A stretch of DNA of 8,747 nt. Origin: an uncultured Alphaproteobacteria bacterium. GTDB taxonomy: Bacteria > Pseudomonadota > Alphaproteobacteria > Caulobacterales > Parvularculaceae. Position numbers and translations under genes: made by a program. Location of the stretch: NCBI GenBank assembly GCA_938003575.1, contig CALKYG010000120.1, positions 1-8,747 of the forward strand. The letters are read 5' to 3'. Shown in pieces: positions 1 through 5,351 of this stretch (within the stretch, counting starts at the first letter, position 1; each line of letters begins with the position of its first letter). Below the pieces are notes generated by a model, which did no database searches, had not been told where the DNA came from, and saw only the letters and a program-made list of their open reading frames with translations.

Positions 1-390
1 GGCGCAGGAACGATAACCAATGTCACACCAACAACGACCTTCGCTGTCAACAATACGTCGGCAGATGAAAACACGCCGCTGGTATTCACTGTTACGCGAT
101 CGGGAAATGTATCCGGGACGAACAGCGTCAATTACGCGAGCGCCAATGGTACGGCGGTCACGCCGAGCGATTATACCGCAGTCTCCGGAACGTTGACGTT
201 TACAGCCAACCAGACCACCAAGACCGTTAGCATACCGACATTTTTCGGCGTGGACGGCGAACCCACGCCACAGTCGATGTATCTCAACCTAACCGCGCCG
301 ACTGGCGGCGCAACGCTATCCGACAGCCAAGGCCAGGGAAACATTTATGACATACCGCAAGAGCCGATGTGCGGAGGCGTTCCATGCTGA
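1..390 (+). CDS. Calx-beta domain protein, C-terminal end (partial, 5' cut by window)
   Basis: The reading frame is open from the first base to TGA at 388-390, giving 129 residues of a longer protein. The visible part matches the Calx-beta fold closely: an ENTPLVFTVTRSG strand near residues 24-36, SVNYASANGTA, DYTAVSGTLTF from residue 57, KTVSIP, then a NLTAPTGGATLSDSQGQG stretch ending at about residue 113. In the family these are immunoglobulin-like beta-sandwich domains that bind calcium, often repeated many times in large bacterial surface or secreted proteins. Only the last copy is visible, so total length, signal peptide and other domains are unknown. After the domain the protein ends in a short tail with two cysteines (MCGGVPC), with no obvious sorting signal. 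The family call is strong; an adhesion or matrix role is inferred from the family only. The stop overlaps a possible small ORF starting at 384. Confidence 0.85.
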   Translation, partial: GAGTITNVTPTTTFAVNNTSADENTPLVFTVTRSGNVSGTNSVNYASANGTAVTPSDYTAVSGTLTFTANQTTKTVSIPTFFGVDGEPTPQSMYLNLTAPTGGATLSDSQGQGNIYDIPQEPMCGGVPC

Positions 391-497
391 TCGGAGGCAC
401 GAGCGGCATGTTCGCCGCCGGCTTTGGAATGGCCGGCCGAAGTTCGGTCAGACCGCAAAAGGGAAACTTCGGGTGTGAAGCAGGAGCGACATCATGA
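384..497 (+). CDS. Possible 37-codon small ORF bridging two genes
   Basis: ATG at 384 lies 6 nt after a strong ribosome binding site, GGAGG at 373-377, which sits inside the end of the Calx-beta gene. The ORF begins MLIGGTSGMFAAGFGMAG and ends at TGA 495-497. Its start overlaps the upstream stop (ATGCTGA), and its stop overlaps the next start as ATGA (494-497). That chain of overlaps is typical of translational coupling in an operon. The product is short, with a small Gly/Ala/Phe/Met-rich hydrophobic first half and a polar second half. I recognise no family. It could be a real small protein or simply a short translated leader that feeds ribosomes to the downstream gene. A chance ORF cannot be excluded at this length. 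Confidence 0.3.
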   Translation: MLIGGTSGMFAAGFGMAGRSSVRPQKGNFGCEAGATS

Positions 498-961
498 TTT
501 CCGCAATGCGTACATTCGAGAAGGGATCGATGGCGCTGCGGGCGCTACTGCTTGCGACAATGTGGGCGGTATCCGTCAGCGCCGCCGCACAAGCGCAAAC
601 GCCCACGACGACGCCAAATGCGGCGAAAATTCCCGTTGTCGCGGCGAGCGCATCGCCTGCGATCGGCGAAGAAGTTCTGGACGCGAATGGAGTTGTCGCC
701 AGCGTTGAGTTCCTCGAGAACCGAACCTGCACCATTCGTGGATGCCGTTCATTCATTTTTGACATGCGGTCCGGGGCGCTTATCAATAGCGACGGTCAGT
801 GGACGCCTGCCTACGCGCCGACCGGTCGCGGCGGCCAGGTCATCCGCGTGCTTCCTTTTGCTGCGAGCGAGCGGCCCGGTCCAGCGCCGGACGACAAGGC
901 GCTCGATACTGCGCCGGGGATCATCAATGTGACGCGGCCGACGCCGGCGAAGCCGGAGTGA
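494..961 (+). CDS. Small secreted/periplasmic protein of unknown function
   Basis: A 155-residue ORF preceded by AGGAG at 482-486, 7 nt before ATG 494, which supports this start over internal ATGs at 506 and 530. The N-terminus is a Sec-type signal peptide: Lys/Arg residues at 6-16, a hydrophobic stretch at about 14-31 (ALRALLLATMWAVSVSAAA), and a likely cleavage after AQA at residue 34. The mature part starts with a Thr/Pro/Ala-rich linker, then a compact segment around ASVEFLENRTCTIRGCRSF with two cysteines (79 and 84, spacing CX4C) that could form a disulphide once exported. The C-terminus is Pro-rich and probably unstructured. I do not recognise the family. Its start overlaps the small ORF by ATGA, so it is probably cotranscribed with the Calx-beta gene; a functional link to that surface protein is only inference. 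Confidence 0.75.
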   Translation: MISAMRTFEKGSMALRALLLATMWAVSVSAAAQAQTPTTTPNAAKIPVVAASASPAIGEEVLDANGVVASVEFLENRTCTIRGCRSFIFDMRSGALINSDGQWTPAYAPTGRGGQVIRVLPFAASERPGPAPDDKALDTAPGIINVTRPTPAKPE

Positions 962-990
962 TCCGTGGCGTGCGTGTTTGGCGTCGCTAA

Positions 991-1038
991 GAAGCTGAGT
1001 TGAGTCGAAGCTGAGTTGAGTCGAAGCTGAGTTGAGTC
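991..1038 (+). repeat. Three perfect 16-bp tandem units
   Basis: GAAGCTGAGTTGAGTC occurs three times head to tail with no mismatch (991-1006, 1007-1022, 1023-1038), between the small secreted gene and the first RHS gene. The unit length is not a multiple of three, and the array lies outside any gene I support. It could be a slippage-prone spacer or a cluster of regulator binding sites ahead of the RHS gene; the sequence alone does not decide. Confidence 0.95.
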
Positions 1039-1112
1039 CTAGCCTCTGGGCTGTTTGGGTTCCGACTTCGGTCAGAGTTCTTGGTTCTGCGCAGCGTTTT
1101 TGGTCGATCGGC

Positions 1113-1132
1113 CGTCCGTTTACTGACGGATG
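1113..1132 (+). promoter_or_regulatory. Hairpin covering the first in-frame ATG of the RHS gene
   Basis: CGTCCGT (1113-1119) and ACGGATG (1126-1132) can form a 7-bp stem with one G-U pair and a 6-nt loop. It includes the ATG at 1130 and stops just before the ribosome binding site at 1139-1145. In RNA it would mask the 1130 start and leave the 1151 start accessible. Pairing was judged by eye, without an energy calculation. Confidence 0.35.
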
Positions 1133-1138
1133 AGGCAT

Positions 1139-1145
1139 GAGGGAG
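1139..1145 (+). promoter_or_regulatory. Ribosome binding site deciding the RHS start
   Basis: GAGGGAG ends 5 nt before ATG 1151. The alternative in-frame ATG at 1130 has no comparable purine-rich site upstream, so 1151 is preferred. Confidence 0.6.
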
Positions 1146-1150
1146 CGGTT

Positions 1151-4100
1151 ATGAAGGGGGAGGCGAGGGGGATTGGCGCGGAGGCGAGCGGCGCTTCTTC
1201 ATTGTCGTCGGCGGCGTTGTCCTCCTTCTCTGCTGCTCGTTCAGCGCCCGGGGCATTTTCCGCCTCGCCTCCGGCATCTTCGCTCTCTGCGGCTCCTGCA
1301 GCTTCCTTGCCCGCATCCGCGTCTTCTTCTGCGTCGTCTTCCTCGCGCTCCGCTCGCTCGTTCGCGCCCTTTCGTCATCTGGCGATGCTTGTGATGGCGA
1401 CGCGATTGGGGTCTGGCCGCGCGCGTGCGGCGCTGACTTTCATCACCTTTCTTGTCATCTGGCTGCTGTTGTCGATTCCTGACGCGTTTGCGGCGACGGT
1501 GACGCGGCAGTCCGCGTTCACCTACGACGCGACTTCCGGATTGCTGCTGACGGAGACGGTGGAGCCTGGCGACGCGCAACTTGGCGTCAAAACGACCTAC
1601 GTCTATGACGCGTTCGGCAACAAGACGTCCGCGACCACGGCAAATATCACTGGCGCGACTGGGAACGCGATTATCGCGTCGCGTGCGACGTCTGCGACCT
1701 TCGAGACCAATGGCCGCTTCGCGCTGACTACGACCAATGCCTTGGGCCATGCGGAATCGGCGGTCACCGATGCGAAGTTCGGCGTGACGACGAGCCAGAC
1801 CGGCCCGAACGCTCTGACCTCAAGCTGGACCTATGACTCTTTCGGCCGCCCGACGCAGGAGACGCGTCCTGACGGGAACAGGACCGCCTTCGCCTACGCC
1901 TATTGCTCGGGCGTCAACGGGGGAACGGCGTCCTGCCCGACCCACGGCGCCTATGTGGTGACGGCGACGCCGCAGAATGCGAGCGGGGTCCAGAACGGGC
2001 CGTGGGTCAAGACCTATTCCGACACCCACGGGCGGACGATCGCGACCGACACGCAGAGCTTTGCGGCGACGACGATCCGTCAGTCGACGGAATATGACGC
2101 GCTCGGGCGCACCTTGCGTGAGAGCCGGCCTTACTTCCTGTCGGGCGGAACGGCGAAATGGACGACTTACGCCTATGACGCGTTGGGGCGGACGACGACG
2201 ATCACGCTCCCCGACGCTTCCGTCACGACCTTCGGCTATAACGCGCTGACCACCACCGTCACCAACGATCTCGGCCAGACCGAAACGACGGTGAAGAACG
2301 CGCGCGGCGAGATCGTGTCGGTGACCGACGCGAACCTCAAGACCACCACATTCACCTACGACCCGTTCGGCAACCGCACGTCGATCACGGATTCGATGGG
2401 CAACGTCCAGACCATGTCTTACGACAAGGCGGGGCGGAAGATCGCCGGGGTCGACCCGGATCTTGGAAGCTGGACCTACGCCTACAATGTCCTCGGCGAG
2501 CTCGTCAGCCAGACCGACGCCAAGGGCCAGACGACGACGATGGCCTACGACGTGCTCGGCCGGCCGCTCTCCCGCGTCGAGCCGGGGCTGACCTCCAATT
2601 GGACTTACGATGCGGCGACGACCGGGATCGGCAAGCTTTCGACGTCCTCGACCTCGGACGGCTATCTGAAGACTTTGGGCTACGATGCGCTCGGGCGTCC
2701 CGTCACGACGGCGATCCGCTCCGAGACGGCTGAGCCGACCTATACGACGACGACGACCTGGACGGCCGACAGCCGCATCAACACGGTCAACTATCCTTCG
2801 GGCTTCAGGGTCAAATACGCCTACACCTCGCTCGGCTATCTCGCCGACATGCGCGACTTCGCCACCAACGCGCTCCTCTGGCAGGCGAACGCGCTCGACG
2901 CGGAACTCCGGGTGACGCAGGAGACGGCGGGCAACGGCGTCGTCACCAACCGCGCATTCGACGCCAATCGCGGCTTCATCACGAGCGTGACGGCGGGCGC
3001 CGCGAACGCCGTCGCCAATCTGACGTTCACGTTCGACGCGATCGGCAATCTGACGCAGAGGAAAGACCTGACGCAGGGCGCGACGGGGCTCACCGAGACC
3101 TTCACCTATGACGTTCTCAATCGCCTCAAGACCTACAACACGACGGGTTCGGCGACGGTCTCGAAATCGGTCAATTACAACGACATCGGCAACATCACCT
3201 CGAAATCCGACGCCGGGCTTTACGTCTACGCCGCGGCGGGAAGCTATCGGCCCCACGCCGTGGTCGGCGTCGGCGGCAATGACTACTTCTACGACGCCAA
3301 CGGCAACATGACCGCGGGCGGCGGACGGACCGTGACGTGGACCGCCTTCAACAAGGTCGCCGCGATGACGAAGGGGACGACCAGCCTCTCCTGGGGCTAC
3401 GATCCCGAGCACCAGCGGTCGAAACAGGTCTCGACGACCGGGACGACGACCAACACGACGTATTATTACGACGACGCGGCGTCGGGCGTCTTCTTCGAGC
3501 GCGCGGTCGGCCCGTCGGTGACGACCTGGAACGAATATCTCTTCGCCGGCGGCGAAATGGTCGGCGTCCACTTCACCGCGACGACCGCGCCGCCGCAGCC
3601 CTTCCTCTACTTCGTCAAGGATCATCTGGGCAGTATCGCCGTCATCACCAACGGCGCCGGCGTCGTCCATGAGCGCCTCGCCTATGACGCCTGGGGCAAG
3701 CGGCGAAACCCCAACGGAACCGACGACGCGGCGAACATCCTGACCGCCTCGACGACGAGGGGCTTCACCGGCCACGAGATGATCGACGAGGTCGATCTCG
3801 TCAACATGAACGGGCGCGTCTACGACCCCGCCCTCGGCCGCTTCATGTCCGCCGACCCCTTCATCCACGACGTCACCAACACCCAGGACCTCAACCGATA
3901 CTCCTACGTCCACAACAACCCGCTCTCCTATACCGACATGAACGGGTATGGGTTCTTCAAGAGCTTAGGCAAGTTCTTCAAAAAGTTCTGGAAGCCGCTG
4001 CTGGCGATCCTCGCCGCGTTCGCATTGCAGTTTTACGTCGGACCCGGATTATTGACAGGCGAAGTCGGGCTGGGCGCGTTCAATGGGCTCGCGACCGGTG

Positions 4101-5053
4101 CGCAGGTAGCAATCTCGGGTGTAAGCGCGGGCGTGGCGAATGTCATATCTACAGGCAAGCCTGCGGCTTTTTTCACCGGATTTGCACAAGGCGCCTTGAC
4201 CTTCGGCGTCGGCAGCGGGTTCGAGGGTGTGAAGGGTGCGGCGGCGGTTGTCGGTAAATCTGTCGCCCACGGCGTCGTCGGCGGCGCCTTCGCCGAAATC
4301 AATGGAGGGAAGTTTACGTCAGGATTTCTCGCTGCCGGATTCTCATCTGCAGCCGGCAAGCTCGATCTCGGATCGACGCCTGCGAATTTGATCAAGAGCG
4401 CTGTCGTTGGGGGAACCGGATCAGTTTTGGGCGGCGGCAAGTTTGCAAACGGCGCAGTGACGGGGGCGTTTACCTATCTGCTGAATGATCTGTCGCATCG
4501 AAGATTGGTACGTCAGGCAGTGAGTGCGATAGAACAAGTTAACTCGGCTCTGAAGGCGGCGGGCGAGTTCAGCGCGGGCGCACTAACTGCTGCTATCAAC
4601 GCACTACCAAAATGGATGAGAACTTGGTACGTTGAATTGGAGGCGCAGGTCGCGGCGGGAGCCGTAGGCGGTGCGGTGACGCGATCCGTTTGGTATGATC
4701 GAAGAGACCGGGTGTGGGGTGCTGGGACTACGACAATCATGAGCGACTCGATCGGTTTGGATGCGGGTATTTCAGTTGGCGTTGGATTCATAACTGGTAG
4801 CGCGAGCGACATGTTTGGTTATTTCGCGACTGCCGCCGTTGGCATTCCTGTCCCAGGTGATCCTACTGTAACCTTTTTAGCGGGCATCGACGGATATGAC
4901 CGGGGACCGTTGGGTATTTTTGGAAGCCAATACGGCAGATTGACAGGCGTCATCGGATTCGGGGTGAATTTCGGCTTAGGGCCTCCTGGTGCGTCAACAT
5001 CTGTTAGCTACACTGAGGGCTGTCTAAGTCAGAATTTTATTTGGGGGTGTTGA
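1151..5053 (+). CDS. RHS/YD-repeat protein with variable C-terminal tip (copy 1), candidate polymorphic toxin
   Basis: 1300 residues from ATG 1151 (ATG 1130 would add seven). Order: a Ser/Ala-rich leader (1-90); hydrophobic segment 94-109 and likely signal cleavage after AFA at 114; YD repeats from about 119 (FTYDATSGLL, TYVYDAFGNKT, YDALGRT and others); the RHS-associated core with DHLGS 824-828, AYDAWGKRR, GFTGHE 871-876 and YDPALGRFMSADP 891-903; PLSYTDMNGY 924-933 at the core/C-terminus junction; a linker with a hydrophobic patch (about 949-963), VAHGVVGGAFAEI from 1038 and GGGKFANGAVTGAFTY 1094-1109; then an unrecognised 191-residue tip. RHS cores form a shell around a C-terminal toxin in characterised family members. 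There is no PAAR domain and no type VI secretion gene here; the signal suggests Sec export. The core is short for a stand-alone RHS shell. A toxin role is inferred from architecture, not from a known tip. Confidence 0.9.
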   Translation: MKGEARGIGAEASGASSLSSAALSSFSAARSAPGAFSASPPASSLSAAPAASLPASASSSASSSSRSARSFAPFRHLAMLVMATRLGSGRARAALTFITFLVIWLLLSIPDAFAATVTRQSAFTYDATSGLLLTETVEPGDAQLGVKTTYVYDAFGNKTSATTANITGATGNAIIASRATSATFETNGRFALTTTNALGHAESAVTDAKFGVTTSQTGPNALTSSWTYDSFGRPTQETRPDGNRTAFAYAYCSGVNGGTASCPTHGAYVVTATPQNASGVQNGPWVKTYSDTHGRTIATDTQSFAATTIRQSTEYDALGRTLRESRPYFLSGGTAKWTTYAYDALGRTTTITLPDASVTTFGYNALTTTVTNDLGQTETTVKNARGEIVSVTDANLKTTTFTYDPFGNRTSITDSMGNVQTMSYDKAGRKIAGVDPDLGSWTYAYNVLGELVSQTDAKGQTTTMAYDVLGRPLSRVEPGLTSNWTYDAATTGIGKLSTSSTSDGYLKTLGYDALGRPVTTAIRSETAEPTYTTTTTWTADSRINTVNYPSGFRVKYAYTSLGYLADMRDFATNALLWQANALDAELRVTQETAGNGVVTNRAFDANRGFITSVTAGAANAVANLTFTFDAIGNLTQRKDLTQGATGLTETFTYDVLNRLKTYNTTGSATVSKSVNYNDIGNITSKSDAGLYVYAAAGSYRPHAVVGVGGNDYFYDANGNMTAGGGRTVTWTAFNKVAAMTKGTTSLSWGYDPEHQRSKQVSTTGTTTNTTYYYDDAASGVFFERAVGPSVTTWNEYLFAGGEMVGVHFTATTAPPQPFLYFVKDHLGSIAVITNGAGVVHERLAYDAWGKRRNPNGTDDAANILTASTTRGFTGHEMIDEVDLVNMNGRVYDPALGRFMSADPFIHDVTNTQDLNRYSYVHNNPLSYTDMNGYGFFKSLGKFFKKFWKPLLAILAAFALQFYVGPGLLTGEVGLGAFNGLATGAQVAISGVSAGVANVISTGKPAAFFTGFAQGALTFGVGSGFEGVKGAAAVVGKSVAHGVVGGAFAEINGGKFTSGFLAAGFSSAAGKLDLGSTPANLIKSAVVGGTGSVLGGGKFANGAVTGAFTYLLNDLSHRRLVRQAVSAIEQVNSALKAAGEFSAGALTAAINALPKWMRTWYVELEAQVAAGAVGGAVTRSVWYDRRDRVWGAGTTTIMSDSIGLDAGISVGVGFITGSASDMFGYFATAAVGIPVPGDPTVTFLAGIDGYDRGPLGIFGSQYGRLTGVIGFGVNFGLGPPGASTSVSYTEGCLSQNFIWGC
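1421..3984 (+). repeat. 2564-bp direct repeat, copy A (RHS core)
   Basis: This stretch reads as identical to 5562-8125, offset 4141 bp. Identity starts abruptly at GCGCGTGCGG in the signal peptide and ends in the A-run after AAGTTCTTC, 50 bp past the PLSYTDMNGY codons. Flanking DNA on both sides is diverged. I compared line by line by eye and saw no mismatch. Confidence 0.93.
4441..4455 (+). repeat. 15-bp repeat containing a palindrome, left copy
   Basis: GTTTGCAAACGGCGC occurs here, inside the codons for the conserved KFANGA motif, and again at 5061-5075 just after the gene's stop. The first ten bases, GTTTGCAAAC, are a perfect palindrome. The two copies bracket the variable tip. Confidence 0.8.
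4478..5050 (+). other. Variable C-terminal tip of RHS copy 1 (candidate effector domain)
   Basis: About 191 residues after the conserved linker motif, with no counterpart in the second RHS gene. It starts with a helical, charged stretch (LSHRRLVRQAVSAIEQ), then a hydrophobic segment, then a Gly-rich region with alternating polar and hydrophobic residues (VAAGAVGGAVT, GLDAGISVGVGFITGSASD, TGVIGFGVNFGLGPPG) that looks like beta strands, and ends in two cysteines (EGC and WGC). I see no nuclease, deaminase, peptidase or ADP-ribosyltransferase motif. Three sampled lines count to 50-52% GC against 68% in a sampled core line, consistent with acquisition from elsewhere. A membrane-acting or beta-rich role is possible but unproven. 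Confidence 0.6.
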
Positions 5054-5060
5054 GGGATGT

Positions 5061-5075
5061 GTTTGCAAACGGCGC
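5061..5075 (+). repeat. 15-bp repeat containing a palindrome, right copy
   Basis: Exact copy of 4441-4455, 8 bp after the RHS stop. In one frame it still encodes FANGA, followed by MPRRS and a stop, so it could be a remnant of an older RHS C-terminus displaced when the present tip arrived. Confidence 0.8.
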
Positions 5076-5084
5076 GATGCCGAG

Positions 5085-5090
5085 AAGGAG
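5085..5090 (+). promoter_or_regulatory. Strong ribosome binding site of the small membrane gene
   Basis: AAGGAG lies 6 nt before ATG 5097, an optimal site and spacing, and fixes the start of the 60-residue protein. Confidence 0.75.
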
Positions 5091-5096
5091 TTAAAC

Positions 5097-5279
5097 ATGA
5101 GTCTCGGGAGAATGGCTGTCATCTTCGTTAAAGTTAGCTTTCCACTGATAATATGCACCGGCGTTGTGGTTTTTCTCCTTGCCGCTATTGAGGCCAATAA
5201 TCAGGAGGGCATCATTATGCTGTCATTGGCGCTCCTGTTCTCGCTTCTTGTTGGCTTCCATATGATCAAGAACGGATAG
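5097..5279 (+). CDS. Two-helix small membrane protein, candidate immunity protein
   Basis: 60 residues from ATG 5097 to TAG, with an excellent ribosome binding site (AAGGAG, 6 nt spacing). Two hydrophobic segments, about residues 13-31 and 38-54, are separated by a short polar loop (EANNQEG), so it is probably an inner-membrane hairpin protein. I recognise no family. It starts 43 bp after the RHS stop and is the only gene before the second RHS gene, the place where polymorphic toxin systems keep their immunity gene. By direct count it is 85 of 183 bases GC (46%), well below the RHS core. A membrane immunity protein would fit a toxin that acts on the inner membrane or from the periplasm, but this rests on position alone. 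It could instead be an unrelated small membrane protein. Confidence 0.7.
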   Translation: MSLGRMAVIFVKVSFPLIICTGVVVFLLAAIEANNQEGIIMLSLALLFSLLVGFHMIKNG

Positions 5280-5294
5280 AGCAGTGGCAAGGTG

Positions 5295-5323
5295 GGTGCA
5301 TCAAGCCGAATGCTCAATGCACC
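5295..5323 (+). other. Stem-loop after the candidate immunity gene
   Basis: GGTGCAT (5295-5301) pairs with ATGCACC (5317-5323) across a 15-nt loop, 15 bp after the small gene's stop and before the next RHS gene. No T-run follows, so it does not look like a normal intrinsic terminator; it may be a weak processing or attenuation hairpin, or chance. Confidence 0.3.
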
Positions 5324-5337
5324 GGCTACGGACGATT

Positions 5338-5343
5338 GGGGAG
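5338..5343 (+). promoter_or_regulatory. Ribosome binding site deciding the second RHS start
   Basis: GGGGAG lies 8 nt before ATG 5352, which is in frame with the second RHS core. No other in-frame ATG occurs before 5526, and that one has no visible site. Confidence 0.6.
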
Positions 5344-5351
5344 CTTTTGGC

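Noticed and set aside
417..470. Inverted repeats GCCGGC/GCCGGC (417-422, 432-437) and GAAGTT/AACTTC (439-444, 465-470)
   Set aside because: Stems are only 6 bp, with no T-run, and they lie inside overlapping reading frames; not enough for a terminator call.
424..708. Overlapping plus-strand frame beside the secreted protein
   Set aside because: Its product is Arg-rich with no family, and the 494-961 frame has the ribosome binding site and a clear signal peptide.
944..956. CCGGC-GAA-GCCGG hairpin near the end of the secreted protein gene
   Set aside because: Five-bp stem inside the coding region without a T-run; probably a codon-use coincidence in GC-rich DNA.
1820..3913. Open reading frame of 697 codons on the minus strand, repeated at 5961-8054
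   Set aside because: It lies exactly antisense to the RHS core and its product is a low-complexity Arg/Gly/Val/Asp-rich string. This is a by-product of GC-rich codons, with no domain or ribosome binding site.
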